Assembly (NCBI GenBank): GCA_964464965.1
Contig: CAYXHM010000001.1
Coordinates: forward strand, 620,001 to 684,000
Direction of reading: 5' to 3'
Source of the DNA: UBA5543 sp964464965
GTDB taxonomy: Bacteria > Bacteroidota > Bacteroidia > Chitinophagales > Chitinophagaceae
DNA length: 64,000 bases
The notes beneath the pieces are model-generated. The model ran no database searches. It was not told the origin of the DNA and worked only from the letters and a program-made list of their open reading frames with translations. The position numbers were made by a program, and so were the translations under genes. Shown here one piece after another: positions 25,016 to 33,225 of this stretch (position 1 is the first letter of the stretch; each line of letters starts with the position of its first letter).

Positions 25016-25843
25016 TCAGTAGAAAATATCAGGCGGCAAGGCATTTATTATACCTGACTGCTGCGCTTTATTAAATAACGTTTGTATAGCCCTAGTACCT
25101 GTTTCACCCAGGTCTGAAGTATATTCATTCACATACAGGTCTATATGCTGCCTCATTACGCTTTCTTCCATTTCCTGCGCATGTGCAGTTACAAAACCTG
25201 ATAACTGCGGGTAATGTTTCCAGCTATACGCAACACTTTCTTTTATGATGGCATCGATATTAGCAGACAAATCTGCATCAAAACTTCTGCGTGCTACAAT
25301 GCCGCCCAGTGGTATAGCGGCCTGTACTGTCTGCTCCCACCAGTCGCCCAGGTCTATAAGCTTGTGCAGGCCACGCGCTGCGTAGGTAAACCTGTTTTCG
25401 TGAATGATGAGCCCCGCGTCTGCATCTCCATTCAGCACGGCATCTTCTATCTCATTAAAGACATAAGTGTGCTTATCTATAGCTTCCGGATGGGCAAGCG
25501 ATAATAACAGGTTTGCCGTAGTATGCACACCAGGAATAGCTATGCGCATATTGGCCAGCTCGGTTAAAGGAACAGGCTGCTTTGCAATAAGCAACGGCCC
25601 TACCCCTTTGCCCAATGCGCTGCCGCTGTGCAGCAGGGCATATTTATCTACCGTATGCAGAAAAGTATTGTAACTCAGTTTTGTGATATCCAGCTTCTCT
25701 TCAAATGCCCATTTGTTCAATGTCTCTACATCTTCCAGCACGTATTCAAACTCTATGCCCTTCGTATCTATCTTCCCGTTCACCATTGCATCGAAAATGA
25801 AGGTATCGTTGGGGCAGGGGCTGAAGCCTAATGTCAGTTTCAT
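25016..25843 (-). CDS. mqnD: MqnD, 1,4-dihydroxy-6-naphthoate synthase
   Basis: Enzyme of the futalosine route to menaquinone that cleaves cyclic dehypoxanthinyl futalosine. The protein has 275 aa. It begins with LTLGFSPCPNDTFIFDAMVN, the family start, followed by DITKLSYNTFLH and GSALGKGVGPLLIA, then the VHTTANLLLSLAHPEA block, typical of a periplasmic-binding-like fold. It shows that this organism makes menaquinone by the alternative pathway, common in several Bacteroidota lineages. No other mqn gene is in the window. Confidence 0.94.
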   Translation of the reverse strand: MKLTLGFSPCPNDTFIFDAMVNGKIDTKGIEFEYVLEDVETLNKWAFEEKLDITKLSYNTFLHTVDKYALLHSGSALGKGVGPLLIAKQPVPLTELANMRIAIPGVHTTANLLLSLAHPEAIDKHTYVFNEIEDAVLNGDADAGLIIHENRFTYAARGLHKLIDLGDWWEQTVQAAIPLGGIVARRSFDADLSANIDAIIKESVAYSWKHYPQLSGFVTAHAQEMEESVMRQHIDLYVNEYTSDLGETGTRAIQTLFNKAQQSGIINALPPDIFY

Positions 25844-25851
25844 AACAGGCG

Positions 25852-25859
25852 CAAAGTTA
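25852..25859 (-). promoter_or_regulatory. -7 element (TAACTTTG) of mqnD
   Basis: TAACTTTG on the minus strand, eight bases before the mqnD ATG. No clear TTG lies at the -33 distance. If the usual start site a few bases after TTTG is used, the mRNA leader is almost absent. Confidence 0.5.
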
Positions 25860-25918
25860 CCACAGTTCTATAAATAGGCGGGGTTGGTTTTGATAATATT
25901 CCTATTTTAGAAGTTGAT

Positions 25919-27040
25919 ATGACAGGTTGCTATAAATTATTACTAATTATACTTATTGCACTACCCTTAAAACTCTTTGCCCAAAATGATAAGCTGGCAG
26001 GTTACGGGATAGAAGTTAACCCGGTATATGGTAAAATCATCAGGCACAACTACATATTCCCGCCTATGCCGCAGTTTTCCTATGCTGTGGACGTGGTTAT
26101 TCTAAAACAAACGGACGGAAGCAAAGAGTGGCAGGCCAGGAGGAATAATCCATTAATAGGATTAGGCATTACCTATACCAACTACGGCATAGACTCTGTA
26201 TATGGCAAGTGTGTAGGTTTATACCCTGTGGTAGAGTTACCTATTATAAAACGGGAACAACTGGAATGGACCTGCAGGTTTGGCTACGGGATAGGCTATG
26301 TAACTAAACGTTTTGAACGGTACCCGAGTTTCAATACAGAAAACAACCTGATAGGCAGCCGACTGAATAATTTTACACTTTTTACTACGCAGTTCAGGTA
26401 TAAAATAAACCAGCATCTGCATGTGCATGCAGGTTTCAATTTCAGCCATATATCCAATGGCTCTTTCCGCCTGCCCAACCTGGGCGTGAATATGTATGGC
26501 GGCCATATAGGCATGCGCTATTTCCCTGTTACAGACCAGCCTGAACTTAAAACAGCAGCTACAGAACAACTGCGCAACAGGTGGATGATACAGGCCCGCG
26601 CGGGATTAGGCATGATTGAATATAACAATGTAGATGGGCCTATGTACCCTGTATATACCGCTACATTATATGCCAGCAAGCGGTACGGCAGCCGTAATAA
26701 AATACTGGCAGGGATAGACTACAGCTACTTTACAGCCATGTACACATTCCTGCGCAATAACGAGATTGCAGTAGGTGAAGAAAGGTCACGCTCGTGGGAA
26801 GGGGTAATCTTTGCGGGGCACGAGTTCGTATTGGGCCGAATAGGCATCATTGCCCAGGTAGGCGTGCCATTTAAACATACAGAAATAAATAAAGATAAAA
26901 CCGTACAAAAGCTGGGCTATTGTTACTACCTGCTGCAAAAAGAGCATGGCGTTCTTAAAGAGCTGAGCCTGAATGGCTTCATCAAATCGAACGACCTGGA
27001 GGCTTCTCACCTGGAGTTTGGTATAGGTGCGGGCATATAA
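25919..27040 (+). CDS. PagL-like acyloxyacyl hydrolase, outer membrane
   Basis: A protein of 373 aa with a signal peptide (cleavage after LKLFAQ). The region FNFSHISNGSFRLPNLGVN (about residues 174-192) carries the His and Ser of the PagL motif, in a beta-barrel context of alternating aromatic and polar strands. PagL removes an acyl chain from lipid A, so this protein probably edits lipid A in the outer membrane. It is the first of four same-strand genes with short gaps; MbnP starts 87 bases after it. Confidence 0.8.
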   Translation: MTGCYKLLLIILIALPLKLFAQNDKLAGYGIEVNPVYGKIIRHNYIFPPMPQFSYAVDVVILKQTDGSKEWQARRNNPLIGLGITYTNYGIDSVYGKCVGLYPVVELPIIKREQLEWTCRFGYGIGYVTKRFERYPSFNTENNLIGSRLNNFTLFTTQFRYKINQHLHVHAGFNFSHISNGSFRLPNLGVNMYGGHIGMRYFPVTDQPELKTAATEQLRNRWMIQARAGLGMIEYNNVDGPMYPVYTATLYASKRYGSRNKILAGIDYSYFTAMYTFLRNNEIAVGEERSRSWEGVIFAGHEFVLGRIGIIAQVGVPFKHTEINKDKTVQKLGYCYYLLQKEHGVLKELSLNGFIKSNDLEASHLEFGIGAGI

Positions 27041-27126
27041 ACATATTGGCAGGCACCGGTATTTATTTTATCAATAGGTTGCAGTACAGAAACTTATTAT
27101 TATTTTTAAGGAAAGATACAATAGAT

Positions 27127-27909
27127 ATGAAGTTTTCTACTAAAGCATCCCTGGTGATGTGTGCTATGGTTGCATTTACCGCCTGTAAGAAGGAAAAAGC
27201 CAACACTATACCGGAAAAAGCAACGCCAGAGTACAGCAATATAAAGAAATCGGGCAGGTTTGATCTGCATTTTAATAACATGGTGAATGGTGCAAACATC
27301 ACGCTTGATTCTGTATGGTACCTTACCGACAGTAAAGATACTTTCACTGTCAGCGAGTTTAAGTACTTCATCACCAATATAATGTTGCATACAGAAGGGG
27401 CCAGCACTTATGCTGAGCCTAACAGTTACCACCTGATAGACCAACGCAACGAGGAATCGCTTTCTTTTTCTGTAAAAGATGTGCCACCTGGAAGATACTA
27501 TTCCATGACGTTCACAATAGGTGTAGATAGCGCCAAAACAGTACAGGGCGATTATTCAGGAGATTTAAACAAGGATGCCGGGATGTTCTGGAATCCTGAC
27601 TTTGGATTTATTATAGCAAAACTTGAAGGAAAATCTCCCCAGTCTCCGGCAGCAAGCGGATATAAATATCATGTTGGCGGCTATAAGGGTGTCATCAACG
27701 CTGTGCGTACGGTTACTATTCCATTCAAGAAGATAAGAGAAATAGATGGCAACGCACAATACCTGAACATAGATGCCGATGCAGCACGCTTCTTTTACGG
27801 CGAGCATAACATACGCATTGCTACATTTTTTGACCTTGACGAACCTGAGGTTTTAAGTGAAATGCTGGCAGATAATTACAAGTACATGTTCAGGCAAACG
27901 GACTATTAA
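27127..27909 (+). CDS. MbnP-family lipoprotein
   Basis: A protein of 260 aa if started at ATG 27127, which gives a proper lipoprotein signal with lipobox FTAC (MKFSTKASLVMCAMVAFTAC). The mature part has the MbnP pattern: FDLHFNNMVNGANI, FKYFITNIMLH, SYHLIDQRNEES and GMFWNPDFGFIIAKLEG. MbnP proteins are periplasmic and linked with copper or methanobactin-like systems. The longer frame from 27046 would spoil the signal peptide and is rejected. Three bases after its stop is the next gene. Confidence 0.8.
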   Translation: MKFSTKASLVMCAMVAFTACKKEKANTIPEKATPEYSNIKKSGRFDLHFNNMVNGANITLDSVWYLTDSKDTFTVSEFKYFITNIMLHTEGASTYAEPNSYHLIDQRNEESLSFSVKDVPPGRYYSMTFTIGVDSAKTVQGDYSGDLNKDAGMFWNPDFGFIIAKLEGKSPQSPAASGYKYHVGGYKGVINAVRTVTIPFKKIREIDGNAQYLNIDADAARFFYGEHNIRIATFFDLDEPEVLSEMLADNYKYMFRQTDY

Positions 27910-27912
27910 AAA

Positions 27913-28158
27913 ATGATTAGCACCAAGATGAATTTACAGCAAAAATACCTGGCAAGCGGAACTACAATAGCAATAGCAATAGTTGCACTGATAAAAACAT
28001 GGACGACTTATGGCATGGATAATACTATGTGGATGATATTGCTATCTGCCATTGCATGTGTTATGATTTGCCTGGTGTTCAACATTTTTGTGCTAACACA
28101 AAGCCTGGCCCCTCTTAAAAATGGCCATAACAAAACCCATAAAAATAAATTGCAGTAG
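27913..28158 (+). CDS. Small two-segment membrane protein
   Basis: A protein of 81 aa with two hydrophobic helices (about residues 15-27 and 38-60, MWMILLSAIACVMICLVFNI) and a basic, polar C-terminal tail (NGHNKTHKNK). No family recognised. It begins three bases after the MbnP stop and ends 21 bases before the YHS lipoprotein gene, so it belongs to the same operon. Confidence 0.6.
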   Translation: MISTKMNLQQKYLASGTTIAIAIVALIKTWTTYGMDNTMWMILLSAIACVMICLVFNIFVLTQSLAPLKNGHNKTHKNKLQ

Positions 28159-28179
28159 TTTTGCAGAAAATATATTGAT

Positions 28180-28458
28180 ATGAAAAAAGTATGGATCACT
28201 GCACTGGCCGCGGTATTTTTTGTAGCCTGCAATAATGAAGCAGCCAACGAATCGGCAACCGAAACACCTGCTGAAACGCCTGTGGAAGCTACTGTACAAG
28301 CCGACCCAAACGCAAAAATTGACCCTGTGTGCGACATGCCTAAAGACGATACATGGACGGAATACAGCGTATCAGGTACAGATACCACTTGGTTTTGCAG
28401 CGAGACCTGCAAAACAGCATACGAGGGCAATCCTGCAAAATACCAATCGAAAAGCTAG
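28180..28458 (+). CDS. YHS-domain lipoprotein
   Basis: A lipoprotein of 92 aa. The signal is MKKVWITALAAVFFVAC with lipobox VAC, followed by a Glu/Thr/Ala-rich linker (about residues 20-45). The C-terminal domain has DPVCDMPK and FCSETCKTAYEGNPAKY, the Cys pattern of the YHS domain found in metal-binding proteins. It may bind a transition metal in the periplasm next to the MbnP protein. TAGTTTTG at 28156-28163 is a possible extra -7 element. A strong terminator follows. Confidence 0.82.
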   Translation: MKKVWITALAAVFFVACNNEAANESATETPAETPVEATVQADPNAKIDPVCDMPKDDTWTEYSVSGTDTTWFCSETCKTAYEGNPAKYQSKS

Positions 28459-28483
28459 GGATTTTATACTACATACCTTAAGG

Positions 28484-28524
28484 AAGTAGCCTGCCATACA
28501 TTTTATGGCAGGCTACTTTTTTTT
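28484..28524 (+). terminator. Strong Rho-independent terminator
   Basis: AAGTAGCCTGCCAT (28484-28497) pairs perfectly with ATGGCAGGCTACTT (28505-28518), a 14-bp stem with a seven-base loop, followed by a run of T to 28524. It closes the envelope operon ending with the YHS gene. Confidence 0.9.
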
Positions 28525-28549
28525 CGTCGGGGTGTAATGTATAAATTTG

Positions 28550-30193
28550 ATGATGCAGCAGTTCATCATACAAGGCCAACTGATAGACATTATCAACCGC
28601 AGAACTTATCCTGCACAGATAACAATTGAAAACGGTATTATTTCAGATATAGAGGAAATCCCGGCAGCCCCGGCGCAATATATTTTACCCGGCTTTACAG
28701 ACGCACATATACATATAGAAAGTTCTATGCTGGTACCAACTGCATTTGCCCATATGGCTGTGGTACATGGTACTGTAGCAACTGTGTCTGACCCGCACGA
28801 GATAGCCAATGTATGTGGCATACCCGGGGTGCAATACATGATAGATAACAGTAAGCTTTCTCCGTTTAAATTCTTCTTTGGGGCTCCTTCGTGTGTACCT
28901 GCCACTTTTTTTGAAACAGCAGGCGCGCACATAGATGCAGAAGCAACGGAACAGTTACTGGCCAACCCGGATATATGGTACCTGGCCGAAATGATGAATT
29001 TCCCGGGCGTGCTGCATGGCCACCCTGAAGTGATGGCTAAAATTGACGCTGCTAAAAAAACAGGCAAACCTATAGACGGGCATGCCCCCGGCCTGCGCGG
29101 AGATGAGGCAATAAAGTATGCTGCAGCTGGTATTACCACCGACCATGAATGCGTTAGTATAGAAGAAGCCAAAGACAAGCTGGCTGCGGGCATGAAAATC
29201 ATCATAAGGGAAGGTAGTGCAGCGAGGAGCTTTGAAGAATTGCATCCATTATTTAATACGGATGCAGACAGGTTGATGTTTTGCAGTGATGATAAACATC
29301 CTGATGAATTAGTAGTCGGGCATATTAACATGCTTGTAAAACGCGCCCTTGCATATGGTTACGACCTGTATGATGTGCTAAGGGCTGCCAGCCTGAACCC
29401 TGTATCGCATTATAACCTACCCGTAGGACTATTGAGGAAAGGTGACCCCGCTGATTTTATCGTTGTAAATAACTTGCCGGATTTCAATGTGACAGCGACG
29501 TATATCAACGGTACATTAGTTGCAGAAAACGGCAGGGCTTTATTACCCGGTATTGCTGTGACCGCTATCAACAACTTTAATATACAGCATAGGCAGGTAC
29601 ACCAGTTTATAATAAAAGCCCGTAGCGCCAACCCACAGCTACGCGTTATAGAAGCTATGGATGGCCAGCTGATAACAAATGAAATAATAACAGAAGGAAA
29701 AGTTGAAAAGGGTTGCCTGGTAAGCGATACTGCCAATGATATTTTAAAGATAGCAGTGGTAAACCGTTATAATAATGATGCAGATATAGCTATGGCTTTT
29801 ATCAAAAATATAGGCATAAAAGCAGGCGCACTCGCATCTACCGTCGCGCACGATTGTCATAATATTGTGGCTGTTGGCACAGATGATGCATCTTTGTGTA
29901 AGGCCGTAAATGCCCTGGTAGATTGTAAGGGAGGCATAGCAGTGGTTGACGGCAATCTTAATGTGTTTGTACTACCACTACCTGTAGGCGGGCTGATGAC
30001 TGATACTGACGGGCATACCGTTGCGGAAAAATATGCAGCTATTGATAGAAAAGCAAAGGAGCTCGGATCTACATTACGGTCGCCATTTATGACACTATCG
30101 TTTATGGCTTTGCTGGTTATCCCCTCGCTAAAACTGAGTGATAAAGGATTATTCAACGGGAGTAAATTTGAATTCACCCCCGTTGAAGTATAA
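28550..30193 (+). CDS. ade: Adenine deaminase
   Basis: Metal-dependent deaminase that converts adenine to hypoxanthine and ammonia; 547 aa from the ATG at 28550. Motifs are TDAHIHIESSM with the metal-binding His pair, VVHGTVATVSDPHEIANVCG, DGHAPGLRG and FCSDDKHPDEL. The C-terminal domain has VAHDCHNIVAVG, typical of the Ade group. An ATG at 28553 is an alternative start. TAAATTTG at 28542-28549 abuts the start, so the mRNA may be leaderless from 28553. Purine salvage role by family. Confidence 0.93.
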   Translation: MMQQFIIQGQLIDIINRRTYPAQITIENGIISDIEEIPAAPAQYILPGFTDAHIHIESSMLVPTAFAHMAVVHGTVATVSDPHEIANVCGIPGVQYMIDNSKLSPFKFFFGAPSCVPATFFETAGAHIDAEATEQLLANPDIWYLAEMMNFPGVLHGHPEVMAKIDAAKKTGKPIDGHAPGLRGDEAIKYAAAGITTDHECVSIEEAKDKLAAGMKIIIREGSAARSFEELHPLFNTDADRLMFCSDDKHPDELVVGHINMLVKRALAYGYDLYDVLRAASLNPVSHYNLPVGLLRKGDPADFIVVNNLPDFNVTATYINGTLVAENGRALLPGIAVTAINNFNIQHRQVHQFIIKARSANPQLRVIEAMDGQLITNEIITEGKVEKGCLVSDTANDILKIAVVNRYNNDADIAMAFIKNIGIKAGALASTVAHDCHNIVAVGTDDASLCKAVNALVDCKGGIAVVDGNLNVFVLPLPVGGLMTDTDGHTVAEKYAAIDRKAKELGSTLRSPFMTLSFMALLVIPSLKLSDKGLFNGSKFEFTPVEV

Positions 30194-31387
30194 CTATTTT
30201 GCGTTGTATTGTTTCAGTGCTTCTTCCAGGCAGTCCATAGCATTGCTGATGTCTTCTTTATTGAGTACATATGCCAGCCTTACTTCCTTACCGCCTTTGC
30301 CTGGTGTAAAGTAGAAGCCTGCGGCCGGTGCCATCATCAATGTAGCGCCATTGTGAGAGAAATCCTCCAGCAGCCATTGGCAAAAACGTTCACTATCATC
30401 CACTGGCAATTGTGCCATTGCATAAAAAGCGCCGCCCGGGTTAGGGCATTTCACACCCGGAATTGCATTCAGTCTGCTTACCAGCAGATCGCGACGCGCA
30501 TTATATTCAGCATGTATTCCGCTAAAATAATCAGCAGGCAGATCTACAGCAGCCTCGCCTAATATCTGCGCGAAACTGGGCGGGCTAAGCCTTGCCTGCG
30601 CAAACTTCATAGCTGCATCCAGCACTTGCTGGTTCTTTGTAACAAAGGCTCCTATCCTGCCACCACAAGCACTATATCTTTTTGAGATTGTATCCAGCAA
30701 AATAACATTGTCTTCCATTCCATCCAGCGTCATGGCAGAAATATGCTTGCGGCCATCATAACAAAATTCCCTGTAGGCTTCATCGCTAAACAGGAAGAGA
30801 TCATGCTTCAGGCATATATCTCTTAATACGTTCAACTCATCCTGGCTATAAAGGTAGCCCGTAGGGTTATTAGGGTTGCATATCATAATTGCCTTTGTGC
30901 GTGTGGTAACAGCACGTTCAAAGGCTGAAATGGATGGAAGGGCAAAATCCTCGTCTATTGTAGATGGTATAGGTACAATTTTAACGCCGGCACTGGTAGA
31001 AAAACCATTATAGTTTGCATAGAACGGTTCGGGGATGATAATCTCATCACCGGGATCAAGGCAACTCATTATAGCAAAAAGTATAGCCTCCGACCCTCCT
31101 GTAGTAATAATTATCTGATTGTGGTTGACATTTACGCCATTACCTGCATAATATCCCACCAGTTTCTTACGATAGCTCTCAAAGCCTGCACTATGGCTAT
31201 ACTCCAACACCTTCATATCCGTATGGCGCACTGCATCCAGTATTTGCTTGGGTGTCTCTATATCCGGCTGTCCTATATTAAGGTGGTAAACTTTAATACC
31301 ACGCGCTTTTGCTGCTTCAGCATAAGGCACTAATTTTCTGATTGGAGAAGGCGGCATTGAAGACCCGCGATGAGATATAACTGGCAT
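30194..31387 (-). CDS. Class I/II pyridoxal-phosphate aminotransferase
   Basis: A protein of 397 aa with the start chosen at 31387 (MPVISHRGSSMPPSPIRKLV), the N terminus normal for this Bacteroidota group. Motifs: YHLNIGQPDIETP, ICNPNNPTGYLYS, the SDEAYREF block and LDTISKRYSACGGRIG, which holds the PLP-binding Lys. It probably acts on aspartate or aromatic substrates, which the sequence does not decide. The upstream extension to 31417 would contain the -7 promoter element, so it is rejected. Confidence 0.9.
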   Translation of the reverse strand: MPVISHRGSSMPPSPIRKLVPYAEAAKARGIKVYHLNIGQPDIETPKQILDAVRHTDMKVLEYSHSAGFESYRKKLVGYYAGNGVNVNHNQIIITTGGSEAILFAIMSCLDPGDEIIIPEPFYANYNGFSTSAGVKIVPIPSTIDEDFALPSISAFERAVTTRTKAIMICNPNNPTGYLYSQDELNVLRDICLKHDLFLFSDEAYREFCYDGRKHISAMTLDGMEDNVILLDTISKRYSACGGRIGAFVTKNQQVLDAAMKFAQARLSPPSFAQILGEAAVDLPADYFSGIHAEYNARRDLLVSRLNAIPGVKCPNPGGAFYAMAQLPVDDSERFCQWLLEDFSHNGATLMMAPAAGFYFTPGKGGKEVRLAYVLNKEDISNAMDCLEEALKQYNAK

Positions 31388-31391
31388 GGCG

Positions 31392-31399
31392 CAAAAATA
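31392..31399 (-). promoter_or_regulatory. -7 element (TATTTTTG) of the aminotransferase gene
   Basis: TATTTTTG on the minus strand, followed by CGCC and the ATG. It fixes the start codon and predicts a leaderless mRNA. No clear -33 TTG is present. Confidence 0.5.
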
Positions 31400-31433
31400 T
31401 GCAAACATGCCGTTCATTCACACTGCTTACAAT

Positions 31434-31460
31434 AAAAAAACCGGCAAATAGCCGGTTTTT
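31434..31460 (-). terminator. Rho-independent terminator after the DUF1573 genes
   Basis: AAAAACCGGC (31436-31445) and GCCGGTTTTT (31451-31460) form a perfect 10-bp stem with a five-base loop. On the minus strand the stem runs into seven T, the direction of the DUF1573 genes. It could work in both directions. Confidence 0.88.
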
Positions 31461-31483
31461 ATTTTAATTATATTTCAGATTAT

Positions 31484-31906
31484 TTAGCTTTTCTTAGTCC
31501 CGTCTTCTCCTTTCACCGTACCTTTTATAAACAGTTCATAGCGCTCTTTGCCATCGGGATTCTGAGCGTTAGACAGTATATATATTTCTTTGTTAAACGG
31601 CCCTACACGCCCTTGTGTGTTATACATAACCTTTATTTTACCTTTTTTACCGGGCAAAATTGGTTGTTTAGGCCAATCGGGTGTTGTACAACCGCAAGAT
31701 GCCGTAACACTTTGTATAATCAGCGGCTCTTTACCTATGTTGGTAAATTCAAAAAAGTGAGTAGCCTGTGGCCCCTCGTCCAATGTACCAAAGTCATGTG
31801 TTGTACCTTTGTCAAATTTAAACACAGGGGCATTTTTATTGCCTTGTGCATTTGCACCCATTACACCCAAACCCAGTACCAACAATGTTATCAATAACTG
31901 CTTCAT
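31484..31906 (-). CDS. DUF1573 protein, exported
   Basis: A protein of 140 aa with a signal peptide (about residues 1-20, LITLLVLGLGVMGANAQ) and one DUF1573 domain: HDFGTLDEGPQATHFFEFTN, ASCGCTTPDWPKQPILPGKK and PFNKEIYILSNA. The SCGCT block and the PG-x-x-G turn are diagnostic. The family is common in Bacteroidota envelopes and its role is unclear. It lies 27 bases after a second DUF1573 gene and is followed by a terminator. Confidence 0.85.
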   Translation of the reverse strand: MKQLLITLLVLGLGVMGANAQGNKNAPVFKFDKGTTHDFGTLDEGPQATHFFEFTNIGKEPLIIQSVTASCGCTTPDWPKQPILPGKKGKIKVMYNTQGRVGPFNKEIYILSNAQNPDGKERYELFIKGTVKGEDGTKKS

Positions 31907-31933
31907 AATCTTACGTGTCTTTTATTTTACTAT

Positions 31934-32473
31934 TTATTTTTGAATCATTGACTTTGTAGCAGCAGGCACAGACCCTGTTGGCGCCGGCTCCACGGTACCT
32001 TTTATAGTCAGCACTTTTGTACCTGCATTAGATACTACAGTAATGTTTTTATTGAACCCACCGGGGCGTTTTTCTGTGCTAAAACTTGCTTTTATTGTGC
32101 CGGTTTTGCCAGGCAGCACAGGTTCTTTAGACCATGATGGTGTAGTACAACCACAGGAAGCATTTACAGATTGCAGATTGATCGGTTCTTTACCTGTATT
32201 TTTAAATTTAAACTCATATTCAGCCGCGGGCCCTTCCGGAACTGTACCAAAATCATGCATCTCATGCTCAAAAGCCATATTTTCAACTGTTAAAGTTGTA
32301 GTTGCGCCCTGGGCATTATTATTCCCCGCATTTAATGATACAGGTACCGATACTGAGGTTGAGGTCACAGTTGCAGGTTTTGCGTGATTATGTCCATCAT
32401 GGTCACTGTGCTGTGCTATTGCTGCACCAGTAGAGAATATGGTAACTCCCATTAATAGTAAAAACTTTTTCAT
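31934..32473 (-). CDS. DUF1573 protein, exported, longer paralogue
   Basis: A protein of 179 aa with a signal peptide, a His-rich segment (HSDHDGHNHAKP, residues 22-33) and a DUF1573 domain that mirrors its neighbour (HDFGTVPEGPAAEYEFKFKN, ASCGCTTPSWSKEPVLPGKT). The His/Asp stretch could bind metal. It is the first gene of the pair, with TATATTTG at 32506-32513 as its likely -7 element. The two domains are tandem duplicates. Confidence 0.85.
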   Translation of the reverse strand: MKKFLLLMGVTIFSTGAAIAQHSDHDGHNHAKPATVTSTSVSVPVSLNAGNNNAQGATTTLTVENMAFEHEMHDFGTVPEGPAAEYEFKFKNTGKEPINLQSVNASCGCTTPSWSKEPVLPGKTGTIKASFSTEKRPGGFNKNITVVSNAGTKVLTIKGTVEPAPTGSVPAATKSMIQK

Positions 32474-32505
32474 CTTTTATGCTTTAATGTTTGGTTTACT
32501 GAATA

Positions 32506-32513
32506 CAAATATA
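32506..32513 (-). promoter_or_regulatory. -7 element (TATATTTG) of the DUF1573 operon
   Basis: TATATTTG on the minus strand, 32 bases before the ATG of the first DUF1573 gene. It is a full match to TAnnTTTG. No convincing -33 TTG at the right distance. Confidence 0.5.
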
Positions 32514-32630
32514 ATGCCTAAGACAGCAAATAAAAGCTTAGAGGTTTGTTAATCCACTGTTATAATCTGCCTTATTTTTGTGCAACTGCAATTTAACTTT
32601 TATATAGGAAATATCCATAAAAACTGAACT

Positions 32631-33197
32631 GTGTTTGAAAATGACATAAAAAAGGCTGTAGCGGCTATTTTAAATAGTGGTGTTGTGCTTTACCCTACTG
32701 ATACCGTATGGGGACTGGGTTGTGATGCCCTAAATGAGACAGCGGTAAATAAGGTTTTCACAATAAAAAACAGGCCAAAGGAAAAGAGCCTGATAGTATT
32801 ACTTGCAGACGCCAGGGATATTTTACAGTATGTGGCTGCCCCCCACCCTGATATCATTGATATAGTGCAATCCTTTACAACTCCCACTACAGTGATATAC
32901 CAGCACGCCCTGGGATTTCCTGACAATGTTGTGCATGACGACGGAAGCGTAGGAATCAGAGTAACATCAGACGCATTTTGTAAAGCCCTGATAAAAAGGC
33001 TGGGCAAACCCCTTATATCTACATCTGCCAACCTGAGTGGAGCGCCAACTGCCCGGCTCTTTGCGGAAATAGATGCGCGTATAATAAACGCTGTAGATTA
33101 TGTTGTAGAATACCGGCAGACAGACATGACTGCCGTACAACCCTCCAGGATAGTTACCATTAATGATGATGGGAGCCTTAATATTATTAGAGGGTAA
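32631..33197 (+). CDS. tsaC: TsaC/YrdC threonylcarbamoyl-AMP synthase
   Basis: Makes threonylcarbamoyl adenylate for the t6A modification at position 37 of ANN-decoding tRNAs; 188 aa. The start codon is GTG. Motifs are VVLYPTDTVWGLGCDALNE, NRPKEKSLIVLLAD and the KPLISTSANLSGAPTA block, all of the Sua5/YciO/YrdC fold. It lacks the extra Sua5 C-terminal domain. TATTTTTG at 32573-32580 is a likely -7 element. The cca gene follows 28 bases downstream with its own promoter. Confidence 0.93.
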   Translation: MFENDIKKAVAAILNSGVVLYPTDTVWGLGCDALNETAVNKVFTIKNRPKEKSLIVLLADARDILQYVAAPHPDIIDIVQSFTTPTTVIYQHALGFPDNVVHDDGSVGIRVTSDAFCKALIKRLGKPLISTSANLSGAPTARLFAEIDARIINAVDYVVEYRQTDMTAVQPSRIVTINDDGSLNIIRG

Positions 33198-33213
33198 TTT
33201 TTAAAAAGCTGAT

Positions 33214-33221
33214 TAGATTTG
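33214..33221 (+). promoter_or_regulatory. -7 element (TAGATTTG) of cca
   Basis: TAGATTTG on the plus strand, four bases before the ATG. No -33 TTG is visible at the right distance. The position predicts a leaderless mRNA. Confidence 0.45.
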
Positions 33222-33225
33222 CGCA

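Noticed and set aside
27046..27126. Longer start for the MbnP-like gene
   Set aside because: The extension has no coding support and displaces the lipoprotein signal peptide that begins at 27127.
31388..31417. Longer start of the aminotransferase
   Set aside because: It would place the -7 promoter element inside the coding region, and the family start fits 31387.
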